Origin: Streptomyces sp. WM6386
GTDB lineage: Bacteria > Actinomycetota > Actinomycetes > Streptomycetales > Streptomycetaceae
Assembly: GCF_000972385.1 (NCBI RefSeq)
Contig: NZ_JXTE01000008.1
Coordinates: 103,576-167,575 of the forward strand
Direction: 5' to 3'
DNA length: 64,000 nucleotides
Below the pieces are notes generated by a model. That model ran no database searches. It saw nothing but the letters and a program-made list of their open reading frames with translations, and was not told where the DNA came from. The stretch's first letter is position 1, and every line of letters starts with the position of its first letter. Positions 46,284 to 54,499 of the stretch are shown here, piece after piece. The translations under genes were made by a program, and so were the position numbers.

Positions 46284-46294
46284 GGGTCCACTGT
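46261..46294. repeat. 16-bp near-duplicate carrying two start codons of tam
   Basis: GTCATGGATCCACTGT (46261-46276) and GTCATGGGTCCACTGT (46279-46294) differ at one base. Read on the minus strand, each supplies an ATG in frame with tam, so the duplication added six residues to the N-terminus. Confidence 0.8.
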
Positions 46295-46309
46295 GACCCG
46301 CGATTTATC

Positions 46310-46349
46310 TCGATGTCAAGAGACTTCACGTCAAGAGACTCCACATCGA
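46310..46349. promoter_or_regulatory. MarR operator-like direct and inverted repeats
   Basis: GTCAAGAGACTTCAC (46315-46329) is followed at once by GTCAAGAGACTCCAC (46330-46344), 14 of 15 bases equal. TCGATGT (46310-46316) and ACATCGA (46343-46349) bracket them. On the minus strand they supply TTGACG/TTGACA -35 elements for tam. The divergent MarR protein probably binds here. Confidence 0.6.
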
Positions 46350-46371
46350 CACAACCACTAGACTGATCGCC

Positions 46372-46869
46372 ATGGAGGACGAGGTCGATCGGCTGGTCGC
46401 AGCATGGCGCCGGGAGCGCCCTGACCTCGACGTGGAACCGCTCGAGGTGCTCAGCCGGGTGAGCAGACTGGCCCGGCACCTGGACCGGGCACGTCGACTG
46501 GCCTTCTCCGAGCACAGCCTGGAGCCCTGGGAGTTCGACGTCCTCACCGCGCTGCGGCGCGCGGGAACGCCGTATCAGCTCTCCCCCGGGCAGCTGCTGA
46601 CACAGACCCTGGTCACCTCGGGCACGATGACGAACCGCATCGACCGGCTGACCAAGAAGGGCCTGGTGGAGCGCCTGCCGGACCCCTCGGACCGGCGCGG
46701 TGTGCTGGTCCGGCTGACGGACGAGGGCCAGGACCGCGCGGACCAGGCCCTCGCCGGACTGCTCGACCAGGAGCGCGCGATCCTCGCGGAGCTCTCCCGG
46801 GCCCAGCGGAGCGAACTGGCGGGGCTGCTACGCCAGTTGACCGCCCCGTTCGACAACATCCCCGGCTAG
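46372..46869 (+). CDS. MarR-family transcriptional regulator
   Basis: The 165-residue protein shows the MarR winged helix: LSPGQLLTQTLVTSGTMTNR recognition region and the wing RLPDPSDRRGVLVRLTDEG. TAGACT at 46359-46364 ends seven bases before the ATG, so the message is likely leaderless. It is divergent from tam, its probable target. Its last 42 bp overlap the 3' end of the convergent response regulator gene. Confidence 0.93.
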   Translation: MEDEVDRLVAAWRRERPDLDVEPLEVLSRVSRLARHLDRARRLAFSEHSLEPWEFDVLTALRRAGTPYQLSPGQLLTQTLVTSGTMTNRIDRLTKKGLVERLPDPSDRRGVLVRLTDEGQDRADQALAGLLDQERAILAELSRAQRSELAGLLRQLTAPFDNIPG

Positions 46870-47595
46870 GTCGACGGGCCCGACCCCGGCACGGCGGGCG
46901 AGCGCGACGGCGGCCAGCGTGGAGTGCACGCCGAGCTTGCCGAGGACGTTCTGCATATGGGTGCGGACGGTGTGCGGCGAGAGGAACAGCCGCTCGGCGA
47001 CGGCCTTTCTGCCCAGACCGGCGACCATGCACCGCAGCACCTCCCGCTCGCGCGGGGTCAGGGACTCGACGAGCCGCTCGCTCTCGGTGCGGTGCTTGCG
47101 AGCGGCGGTGAGCTCCCTGAGGACCCCCGTGAGCAGGGCGGGCGGCAGATGCGTCTCGTCCCGCAGTACCCCTCGTATGACGGTCAGCAGTCTGGACAGC
47201 GAACAGTCCTTGGCCACCCACCCCGACGCCCCGGCCTGCAGGGCGAGCGCGGCACGCCGCTGGTCGTCCTTCTCGGCGAGGACGACGATGCGTACGCCGG
47301 GCTGCGCGGAACGCACCCCGACCACCAGCGAGATGCCGTCGACGAGCCCGTCCTCGTTGCCCTCCTGTACGGGCACGGCGGGCCGGATGCCCTGGACATT
47401 GCCGCCCAGGTCGGCGTCGACGAGCAGCACGTCGTAACGGCGCCCCTCGGCGGCCGCGCGCTCCAGACTGCGCAGCGCGGCGGGACCGCTGCCGGCGGCG
47501 GAGACGTCGACGTCGGGCTCGGCCGCCAGCGCTGCGGCGAGCGACTCGGCGAAAATGCGATGGTCGTCGACTACCAGGACTCGGATGCGAACCAC
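46828..47595 (-). CDS. LuxR/NarL-type response regulator
   Basis: I start at GTG 47595 (VVRIRVLVVDDHR, after GAAGGGGG), 255 residues. The receiver domain has the acidic pair D10-D11, the phospho-acceptor Asp60 in VLLVDADLGG and the conserved Lys in GWVAKD. A GNVQGIRPAVPVQEGNEDG insert after Asp60 is longer than usual. The LuxR HTH (LTPREREVLRCMVAGLGRKA, SPHTVRTHMQNVLGKLGV) is complete. No histidine kinase is adjacent. Confidence 0.92.
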   Translation of the reverse strand: MVRIRVLVVDDHRIFAESLAAALAAEPDVDVSAAGSGPAALRSLERAAAEGRRYDVLLVDADLGGNVQGIRPAVPVQEGNEDGLVDGISLVVGVRSAQPGVRIVVLAEKDDQRRAALALQAGASGWVAKDCSLSRLLTVIRGVLRDETHLPPALLTGVLRELTAARKHRTESERLVESLTPREREVLRCMVAGLGRKAVAERLFLSPHTVRTHMQNVLGKLGVHSTLAAVALARRAGVGPVDLAGDVVERGGQLA

Positions 47596-47755
47596 GAAAC
47601 CCCCTTCCCCAAGCTCTGTAAGAGCGGGGGATACCCCATCGTCGGGAGACGGAAAGACCGGCGCAGGTACGACGTCCGAAGCGCGATGGCCGCACGGCCG
47701 CCGCCGTGCACGAACTGCTACCCCCACTTCGGGCGCCGTACCCGACTGTCTCGCC

Positions 47756-47796
47756 CCCTGATCAGCACCGGCCCCCACCGGTGCTGTTCATCAGGG
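47756..47796. promoter_or_regulatory. inverted repeat in the divergent regulator/GNAT gap
   Basis: CCCTGAT-C-AGCACCGG (47756-47771) faces CCGGTGCT-GTTC-ATCAGGG (47778-47796), 15 paired bases with a bulge. It may be an operator or a 5' leader hairpin for the response regulator or the GNAT gene. Confidence 0.4.
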
Positions 47797-47865
47797 TACG
47801 GCCGGGGGCCGGGAGCGGAAGGTAATTTGCAGAACTGGCTGTCCAGCACGTTTATGGTGAGCCGC

Positions 47866-48309
47866 ATGTTTCGCATTGAGACAGAAGTCGACAGAGGCCG
47901 ACGCGATCTGCTCCGCAGAGGGCTCCGCGACGCAAACACGGCGGCCTCCCCGATCCTGCGCGCCCTGCGCGGAACCCCAGGTGAACGGGAACTTCCGCTC
48001 CACGTCTGGGCTTTGGACGGGGCGGGCGAACTGGCGGGAGGTCTGGTGGGCCACACCTGGACGACGTGGCTGCACGTGACGTACCTCTGGGTGGACGACC
48101 GGTGGCGGGGGGCGGGCCTCGGTTCGCAGTTGCTCGCCACGGCGGAGGCTCTCTCCCGCGACGAGCGGGGGTGTGTGAACTCCCGCCTGGAGACCTGGGA
48201 CTTCCAGGCACCGGAGTTCTACAAGAAGCGCGGGTACGACGTGGTGTGTGTGATCCCCGACTATCCGCCGGGGATCACCGAGTACACGCTGACGAAGCGG
48301 ATCGGCTAG
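47866..48309 (+). CDS. GNAT-family N-acetyltransferase
   Basis: I start at ATG 47866 (MFRIETEVD), 147 residues; ATG 47854 would add four. The acetyl-CoA loop is WRGAGLGSQLLATAEALS, and LETWDFQAPEFYKKRGYDVV is the typical C-terminal helix and strand. Substrate unknown. Its TAG overlaps the stop codon of the convergent gene by a CTAG palindrome. Confidence 0.88.
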   Translation: MFRIETEVDRGRRDLLRRGLRDANTAASPILRALRGTPGERELPLHVWALDGAGELAGGLVGHTWTTWLHVTYLWVDDRWRGAGLGSQLLATAEALSRDERGCVNSRLETWDFQAPEFYKKRGYDVVCVIPDYPPGITEYTLTKRIG

Positions 48310-48983
48310 AGCTTGCGGCCGCAGACGGTGTCGTACGGCCGTCCCACCACGATCGTCAGCTGGATGGGGTCGGTGGTGCCGGAGGGGCAGCGGGCGGAAC
48401 CGGCATCGACGAGCCCGAGCACCTTGAAGTCACCGGAACCCGCCCGGTCGCACGCGATCTCCTCGACGTCCGCCGCGACACAGTCCCCCTTCACCAGCTG
48501 CCCGCCGCCCGCGCCGGCGTCGCCGGGGTGGTCGTCGGAGAGATTGCGCCCGCAGACGGTGTCGGTGGGGATGCCGCCGCTCGTCTTCTCGTCGGATCCG
48601 AAGCTCATCGACACCTCGATGATCACGTCCGTCCCCGACGGGCACTGGACCGCGGCGGGCAGGATGCTGCCGTCCATGATCTTCAGCGCCTTGAAGGTGG
48701 CGTCGGAGTCGGCGCAGTCGTACGCCTCGTACCCGTCGGGAGCCCGGTCGGGGTCGGGACCGCCGCAGTCCCCGGCCTTCCACTCCCCCGAACTGCCGCC
48801 GCCGTCCCCGGTGGCCGAGGCGGACACCGACGGCGGGGAGGAGGCCTCGTCGTCGCCGTCCTTGCCGCCCGTGAACCACCAGATCGCATAGATGATCCCG
48901 ATGAACACGACCAGAGCCACCAGACCCCTGAGGCACCCCGGCTCCTTGCGCGGTGAAGCCTGAGGACCGCCCTGCACAGCCAT
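48306..48983 (-). CDS. LppU/SCO3897-like membrane-anchored protein
   Basis: I start at ATG 48983 (GAAGGGGG upstream), 225 residues. One TM helix (GLVALVVFIGIIYAIWWF) precedes an Asp/Ser spacer and two extracytoplasmic repeats of the form GDC...C..SDATFKAL...CP (first) and GDC...ACDRAGSGDFKVL...CP (second). The paired Cys suggest disulfides. This arrangement is typical of LppU/SCO3897-type proteins of Streptomyces. Function unknown. Confidence 0.82.
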   Translation of the reverse strand: MAVQGGPQASPRKEPGCLRGLVALVVFIGIIYAIWWFTGGKDGDDEASSPPSVSASATGDGGGSSGEWKAGDCGGPDPDRAPDGYEAYDCADSDATFKALKIMDGSILPAAVQCPSGTDVIIEVSMSFGSDEKTSGGIPTDTVCGRNLSDDHPGDAGAGGGQLVKGDCVAADVEEIACDRAGSGDFKVLGLVDAGSARCPSGTTDPIQLTIVVGRPYDTVCGRKL

Positions 48984-49138
48984 GAAATCCCCCTTCGCCC
49001 ACGGCGATATGCCCACCGTCACACGGAACGGACGCTTCTGCGGGGGGAGTTGCGGAGCCGGTTACAGACCGGGTACGACCGGCACGACTCGGCGACAATC
49101 CCCACAACGTGTTCGCACCCGCCGAACCCCGGCAGACT

Positions 49139-50050
49139 TCACTCGTCAGGGACTTCCTCCACCACCCGCTCCCCGAACCGCCACGATCCCCGGTTGCCGG
49201 CCGCCTCCGCGCGCAGGCCCCTCTCGTGGGCGATGCGGGCGGCTCGGGTGCGGGTCAGGTCGGGGTAGTCCTCGGGGGCGAGCTTGATGTAGCCGCGCCG
49301 GTCGGCGGGGTGGGTGCGCAGGGCCTCGCGGAGGTTCTCCTCCTGCTGCTGAGGGGTGGTGCGGTCGCGGGTGACGGTCTTGTACGCCTTGCGCAGGCCG
49401 CCGCCCGCGCTCGTCCGTGCGTCACGGCGCCGTGCGGAGTCCGAGCCGCGCCAGGTCATCCAGCCGACGCAGGCGAGTGCGGCGAGGGCCAGTGCGCTCG
49501 CGCCGAGCACCTCGCCGGTGGCGTCGGCCTGGCCCGGCGTCTGCGGTGCCAGCTCGCCCTCGGGGTCCTCGATCACCGTCAGCACCCGGCCCACGTCGTA
49601 GAGGTCGGACGTCGTCTCCATGGCGGGGCCCGGCACCCGGGTGCCGTCCTGCCGTTCCAGCGTGTAGTGCGAGTGCCGGGCCCGGCGCCCCTGCGCCGGG
49701 TCCCGCCATTCCCTCACGACCGTGGCCGTGACCTTCTCGCCCCGCTGCCGCAGGGTGAGGTCCTCGCGTGCCAGGCCGACGACGTACACGGACATCGCCG
49801 AGGTGAGCACGATGAACAGGGCCGCGTAGGAGCCGGACTCCCTGGCTCCCAGTTTCCGGATCAGCGCGGCGAGCAGGACGCCGTGCACGATCCACAGAGG
49901 GATCCGGACGGCCGGGCCGACGTCGTCCGCCAGGAAGAACATCCCGGCGATCACGGCGACGGCGTAGCAGCCGATGCCGATCGCCAGCGGGACGGGGTGC
50001 CGGGTACGCCTCCCCCGCGCCTCCTGTGCCGCTTGCGCGCTGCCGCTCAT
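49139..50050 (-). CDS. DUF3592-like integral membrane protein
   Basis: I start at ATG 50050 (MSGSAQAAQ), 303 residues. Two TM helices (AIGIGCYAVAVIAGMFFL and a second group IPLWIVHGVLLAALI), a third (YAALFIVLTSAMSVYVVGL), then a strand-rich loop EKVTATVVREWRDPAQGRRA typical of DUF3592, a final TM helix and a basic tail. It is the last gene of a four-gene overlapping operon with T7SS-like proteins; its start overlaps the previous stop (ATGA). Confidence 0.8.
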   Translation of the reverse strand: MSGSAQAAQEARGRRTRHPVPLAIGIGCYAVAVIAGMFFLADDVGPAVRIPLWIVHGVLLAALIRKLGARESGSYAALFIVLTSAMSVYVVGLAREDLTLRQRGEKVTATVVREWRDPAQGRRARHSHYTLERQDGTRVPGPAMETTSDLYDVGRVLTVIEDPEGELAPQTPGQADATGEVLGASALALAALACVGWMTWRGSDSARRRDARTSAGGGLRKAYKTVTRDRTTPQQQEENLREALRTHPADRRGYIKLAPEDYPDLTRTRAARIAHERGLRAEAAGNRGSWRFGERVVEEVPDE

Positions 50051-50685
50051 GTCTGTGCCTCCGTTCCGGCCGAGACCGACTTCATGATGGCGCCGAGCAC
50101 CTCCACGTACGCGCTCCAGTGCTCGACGTCCTCGGTCATGAAGACGAAGAGCGCCGCGCCCGGGCCGGTCCTGAGCGGTACGCAGAACTGCGCCTGCCGG
50201 ACCGTGGTCGCCACCGGTTCGGCCAGGCCGAAGAGGGCTCCGGGGATCCGCAGTTCCTGCTCGCGGATGCAGAGGGCGGAGATGCCGTAGGGCAGCATGA
50301 CCAGCCCGACCTCGGCGTCCGGGAACAGTTCGCCCCACTGTTCTGCCGTGCGCCGCGCCGACCCCTGCCGGTCCTGGCTCCGCGGTCCTGGCCCCGGCGG
50401 TTCGACGAGCACACAGAGCGTGCCCTGGGACAGCCGGTCGCCGGGCATGCGCAGCAGGCAGCTCGACACATGCTCGGCGCCGGCCGCGATCATCGTCTGG
50501 AGCAGGTACTCGCCGGACACGACGAGCGTGAACTTCTGTTCCTGCGTGGCGTCGGCGAAGAGCGAGTCGGCCGCGTCGGCCATCCTCAGCATGCGGCTCT
50601 GAGGGTCCTCGCCCAGGTCGAACTCCAGGAAGCCGGGCGGCAGTTCGAACCAGAGGTCGGGCAGGTCGACGGTGGCCGCGCTCAC
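50047..50685 (-). CDS. uncharacterised protein of the T7SS-like operon
   Basis: I start at GTG 50685, which overlaps the stop of the preceding gene (GTGA). The 212-residue protein begins VDLPDLWFELPPGFLEFDLG and has no signal peptide. It looks soluble with an alpha/beta fold (FCVPLRTGPGAALFVFMTEDVEHW). I do not recognise the family. By position it could be a chaperone or accessory protein for the secreted WXG proteins. Confidence 0.75.
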   Translation of the reverse strand: MSAATVDLPDLWFELPPGFLEFDLGEDPQSRMLRMADAADSLFADATQEQKFTLVVSGEYLLQTMIAAGAEHVSSCLLRMPGDRLSQGTLCVLVEPPGPGPRSQDRQGSARRTAEQWGELFPDAEVGLVMLPYGISALCIREQELRIPGALFGLAEPVATTVRQAQFCVPLRTGPGAALFVFMTEDVEHWSAYVEVLGAIMKSVSAGTEAQT

Positions 50686-51935
50686 TTGGTCAGCTCCCAG
50701 GCGCCGAGACCGATGGCGCTGCCGACGGCGACGAGTCCGCCGACCTTTCCGCCGCCGACGCCCGTGACGATGTTGCCCGCGCCGGTGCCCACGGTGGCGG
50801 CGTCGTACTTCGCCGGGCTCGTGCCCAGGGCGTTGACCGCGGTCGGTGCCGTCCAGGCGAGCATGGCGGCGGCCTGGACCCCTTCCGTGGCGGTCAGGGC
50901 GGCGCCGCGCGAGACGCCCAGTCTGGTGGCGACGGCCATCACCGGCTTGTCGATCACCTTGGCGACCGGGTCGACGGCCTTCATGACGTCCTTCGCCGTC
51001 ACTGCGGCCGTCCTGATGCCGACCCTGGTACCGGCGACGAAGCCCTCGGCCGCCCGTCCCGCCTTGAACCCGGCCGTCAGACCCGACTTCGCCGCTCCGA
51101 CCCCGGGCACCATGCCGAGCGCGTCGCCGCCCAGAGTGAGCCAGTTCCCGATGTTCTCGCCGGTGGGCGGGAAGAGTCCCTTCATGCCGTACGACGCCGC
51201 GTGCGCGAACAGCGCGACCGCGCTCAGTCCGATCGCGAGCGGAGCGAGCACCGGGCAGAAGATGGCGATGACCCCGACGACGGAGGCGGCGACGGTGATC
51301 CAGTCCGCGTGAGCCTCGATCCAGTCGCCGACTGCGGAGAGCAGGTCCCCGACCTCCCCCGGCAGGTCGGCCAGGGCCTTGCCGAGGCTCTCGATGGCGT
51401 CCCCGAGCCGGTCCCACATGCCGGGCTCGTCCGGCGCGATGTCCATGGCGTTCTTCAGCCGGTCGGCGATGCCCTTGCCGTACTCCCGGTAGTCGCCGGC
51501 CATCCGGTGGCCCTCGCGCCGGAGCTCCTCCAGCTGGTGCCGGTGCTCGTCGGTCTTCTTGCCGTCGGCCTGCGTGTCGCCGGCCTGCTTGTCGCGGGTC
51601 CGCCGGTCGTCGACCTCGGCCGCCCGCGCCTCCAGCCGGACCGCGGCCGCCTGCTTGCGCTCCATGTACGCCGCCCAGTCCTCCAGGGCGGTCGCGGCGT
51701 CACGGAACGAGTCGCGGGCGTCGTCCATACGCGGCCGGAACTCGTCGTCGAACTTCTCCCGGAAGGCCTCCGCCGCCTGCCCCTTCCAGTCGCCGGCTCC
51801 GGTGCCGTGCAGGACCTGGCAGATCTCGACGAGCGCCTTCGCGGTCCGGCGCACCGTCCTGGCCACATCGTCGGCCGCGGCATGGTCACCGGGGCAGGGC
51901 ACGAACCCCAGGGCCGGGAAGTCCTCCGGTGTCAC
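50682..51935 (-). CDS. putative T7SS-secreted protein (long WXG-type)
   Basis: I start at GTG 51935, overlapping the WXG100-like stop (GTGA), 417 residues. The N-terminus FPALGFVPCPGDHAAADDVA, a helical hairpin with GDWKGQAAEAFREKFDDE, and a coiled region up to ~200 are typical of actinobacterial T7SS substrates. Two hydrophobic blocks (WITVAASVVGVIAIFCPVLA; LAPLAIGLSAVALFAHAAS) and a Gly/Ala-rich C-terminus follow. No recognisable nuclease or deaminase toxin domain lies at the end, where polymorphic toxins usually carry one. Confidence 0.82.
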   Translation of the reverse strand: MTPEDFPALGFVPCPGDHAAADDVARTVRRTAKALVEICQVLHGTGAGDWKGQAAEAFREKFDDEFRPRMDDARDSFRDAATALEDWAAYMERKQAAAVRLEARAAEVDDRRTRDKQAGDTQADGKKTDEHRHQLEELRREGHRMAGDYREYGKGIADRLKNAMDIAPDEPGMWDRLGDAIESLGKALADLPGEVGDLLSAVGDWIEAHADWITVAASVVGVIAIFCPVLAPLAIGLSAVALFAHAASYGMKGLFPPTGENIGNWLTLGGDALGMVPGVGAAKSGLTAGFKAGRAAEGFVAGTRVGIRTAAVTAKDVMKAVDPVAKVIDKPVMAVATRLGVSRGAALTATEGVQAAAMLAWTAPTAVNALGTSPAKYDAATVGTGAGNIVTGVGGGKVGGLVAVGSAIGLGAWELTK

Positions 51936-52216
51936 TTGCGGCCCGCCTCGGCGAGTTCGTGGTCCAGTTTCTCGAAGGACTCCTTGACCTTGAGCAGCGC
52001 CTTGGAGGCCTTCTCGGAGAACTTCGTCAGCTGCTTGATGCCGTACGACCACTCGTCGCCGAAGTCATCCATCCGCCGGGCGAGTTCGGGCACCCCCATG
52101 GCGTCACCGGTGACCTCCCGCATCTCCCGGCCGGGTTTCCTCATCAGCTCGGCGATGTGGTCGAGGTTGTGCCGCACGCGGTTCAGCACCGCGTAATCGA
52201 CCGACAGGTCGCTCAT
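51932..52216 (-). CDS. WXG100-like protein
   Basis: The 94-residue protein is two helices around DEWSYG, i.e. a WxxG rather than exact WxG turn. Size, helix-turn-helix hairpin, and the following T7SS-like gene all fit the WXG100/ESAT-6 family. It heads the operon 52216-49139. No core secretion ATPase (EccC) gene lies in the window, so the exporter must be encoded elsewhere. Confidence 0.82.
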   Translation of the reverse strand: MSDLSVDYAVLNRVRHNLDHIAELMRKPGREMREVTGDAMGVPELARRMDDFGDEWSYGIKQLTKFSEKASKALLKVKESFEKLDHELAEAGRK

Positions 52217-52323
52217 CTCGCCCCCGTGTCTGCCCGTACTCGAACAAAACGACGCTACTCGGGGGCCGCGTCAGGGATCGGCCTCGCGCTCGTCAAGATC
52301 GAATCAAACAGGGCAAAACAAGG

Positions 52324-52359
52324 GTCAGCCCCGCGCTCGGCGAAGAGCACGGGGCTGAC
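52324..52359 (-). terminator. terminator of the gal operon
   Basis: GTCAGCCCCG (52324-52333) pairs perfectly with CGGGGCTGAC (52350-52359) around a 16-nt loop, 14 bp after the galK stop. On the minus strand CCTTGTTTTGCC follows, a T-rich tail. Confidence 0.8.
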
Positions 52360-52373
52360 GAGAGCAGCGAACC

Positions 52374-53525
52374 TCAGGAGAGCCTGCGCGCCCCCGGCGA
52401 AGGCACCGCCTCGAACACGCGGGGCGCCGTGAACCCGGCCGCGGCGAAGGCCTCCTCCACCGCCTTGGTGAGGGAGTCCACGTCGGCGACGTTCGCCAGC
52501 ACGATCGCCGAGCCGCCGAAACCGCCACCGGTCATCCGGGCGCCCAGGGCTCCCGAGGCGACGGCCGTGTCGACGACCAGGTCCAGCTCCGGGCAGGAGA
52601 TACGGAAGTCGTCGCGCAGGGAGGCGTGGCCCTCGATCAGGACCGGGCCGATGGCGCGGGTGTCGCCCGACTCCAGCAGCTTGACGACGCGCTCGACGCG
52701 CTCGTCCTCCGTGACGACGTGGCGGACGAGTCGTACGACCTCTTCCTCGTCGCCCAACCGGGCCAGCGCCGCGTCCAGTTCGCCGTAGGGCACGTCCCGC
52801 AGCGCGTCCACGCCCAGCAGTGCCGCACCCTTCTCGCAGCCCGCGCGGCGCTTGCCGTACTCGCCCTCGCTGTGGGAGTGCTTGACCTGGGTGTCGACGA
52901 CCAGCAGACGCATGCCCTCGGCCGCCAGGTCGAGGGGGATCTGCTTCTGGGACAGGTCGCGGGTGTCGAGGAACAGCGCGTGACCGTCCTCGCAGCAGGC
53001 CGAGGCCGTCTGGTCCATGATGCCGGTCGGGGCGCCGACGTAGACGTTCTCCCCGCGCTGACACAGACGGGCCAGCTGCCAGCGCTGCAGACCGAGTTCG
53101 AACAGGTCGTTGACGGCCAGGGCCACCACGACCTCCAGCGCCGCCGACGAGGACAGGCCCGCGCCCGACGGGACCGTCGACGACAGATGGATGTCGGCGC
53201 CGGTCACCGGGTGGCCGGCCTCGCGCAGGGCCCACAGGACACCCGCCGGGTACGCCGTCCAGCTCTTGTCGGACTCCGGGGTCAGGGCGTCGAGCGTCAG
53301 CTCCACGATCCCGCCCTCGACGTCCGCGGAGTGCAGCCGCAGGACGCCGTCCGTGCGCCGCGAGACCGCCGCCACGGCGGTGTGCGGCAGCGCGAAGGGC
53401 ATCACGAAGCCGTCGTTGTAGTCGGTGTGCTCACCGATGAGGTTGACGCGGCCCGGCGCCGACCAGACACCTTCGGGTTCGGTTCCGTACAGCTCGACGA
53501 AACCGTCCCGCACCTGCTGCCCCAC
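52374..53525 (-). CDS. galK: galactokinase
   Basis: The GTG start at 53525 (GGGAG upstream) overlaps the galE stop by one base (TAGTG); 383 residues. GHMP-kinase signatures are GRVNLIGEHTDYNDG near the N-terminus, PSGAGLSSSAALEV (ATP loop) and GARMTGGGFGGSAIVL near the C-terminus. It phosphorylates galactose to galactose-1-phosphate. It is the last gene of galT-galE-galK. Confidence 0.96.
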   Translation of the reverse strand: MGQQVRDGFVELYGTEPEGVWSAPGRVNLIGEHTDYNDGFVMPFALPHTAVAAVSRRTDGVLRLHSADVEGGIVELTLDALTPESDKSWTAYPAGVLWALREAGHPVTGADIHLSSTVPSGAGLSSSAALEVVVALAVNDLFELGLQRWQLARLCQRGENVYVGAPTGIMDQTASACCEDGHALFLDTRDLSQKQIPLDLAAEGMRLLVVDTQVKHSHSEGEYGKRRAGCEKGAALLGVDALRDVPYGELDAALARLGDEEEVVRLVRHVVTEDERVERVVKLLESGDTRAIGPVLIEGHASLRDDFRISCPELDLVVDTAVASGALGARMTGGGFGGSAIVLANVADVDSLTKAVEEAFAAAGFTAPRVFEAVPSPGARRLS

Positions 53526-54499
53526 TACTGCTCCCTTGCTGTGCCGATGTTCTGCGTGAACTCCCACGCGTCCGCGACGATCCCCGCGAGGTCCGCGCGG
53601 GACGGGTTCCAGCCCAGCTTCTCGCGCGCGGCCCGCGCCGACGCCACCAGGATCGCCGGATCGCCGCCGCGGCGGGGGGCCACGACCTCGGGGATCGGGT
53701 GGCCGGTGACCTGGCGGACGGTCTCGATGACCTGGCGGACGGAGAAGCCCTCGCCGTTGCCGAGGTTGCAGATCAGGTGCTCGCCCGGCTGCGCGGCCTT
53801 CAGCGCCAGCAGGTGGGCCTCGGCCAGGTCGGCGACGTGGATGTAGTCGCGGACGCAGGTGCCGTCCGGCGTCGGGTAGTCCTCGCCGAAGACGGAGATC
53901 GCCTCCCGCTTGCCCTGCGCGACCTGGAGGACCAGCGGGATGAGGTGCGACTCGGGGTCGTGCCGCTCGCCCTGCCGGCCGTATGCGCCCGCCACGTTGA
54001 AGTAGCGCAGCGACACCGCGCCCAGACCGTGGGCGGCCGCCTCGCCGGTGATCATGTGGTCTACGGCGAGCTTCGAGGCGCCGTAGGGCGACGTCGGGGC
54101 CGTCGGGTCGGACTCGGTGATCGGGGTGCTGACCGGCTCGCCGTACGTGGCCGCCGTGGAGGAGAAGACGAGCTTGCGCACGCCCGCCTCGCGCATGGCG
54201 CCCAGCAGCGCCATGGTGCCGCCGACGTTGTTGTCCCAGTACTTCTCGGGCTTCACGACCGACTCGCCGACCTGCGAGAAGGCGGCGAAGTGCAGGACTC
54301 CGTCGTAGGAGCCGTCCAGCCACTTGCCCGCGTCGCGGATGTCGCCCTCGATGAAGGAGGCGCCCGCCGGGACGCCCTCGCGGAAGCCCGTCGTCAGGTT
54401 GTCGAGGACGACGACCTCGTGGCCCGCCTCCAGCAGATGCTGGGCGACCACGCTGCCGACATAGCCCGCGCCACCGGTGACCAGGTACTTACCGCTCAT
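53525..54499 (-). CDS. galE: UDP-glucose 4-epimerase
   Basis: The 324-residue extended SDR has NAD loop GGAGYVGS (9-16), the catalytic Ser/Tyr/Lys in SSTAATYGE and SPYGASK, and the substrate region [10 protein letters not shown] and [17 protein letters not shown]. It interconverts UDP-galactose and UDP-glucose. Its start overlaps the galT stop (ATGA). Confidence 0.96.
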   Translation of the reverse strand: MSGKYLVTGGAGYVGSVVAQHLLEAGHEVVVLDNLTTGFREGVPAGASFIEGDIRDAGKWLDGSYDGVLHFAAFSQVGESVVKPEKYWDNNVGGTMALLGAMREAGVRKLVFSSTAATYGEPVSTPITESDPTAPTSPYGASKLAVDHMITGEAAAHGLGAVSLRYFNVAGAYGRQGERHDPESHLIPLVLQVAQGKREAISVFGEDYPTPDGTCVRDYIHVADLAEAHLLALKAAQPGEHLICNLGNGEGFSVRQVIETVRQVTGHPIPEVVAPRRGGDPAILVASARAAREKLGWNPSRADLAGIVADAWEFTQNIGTAREQ

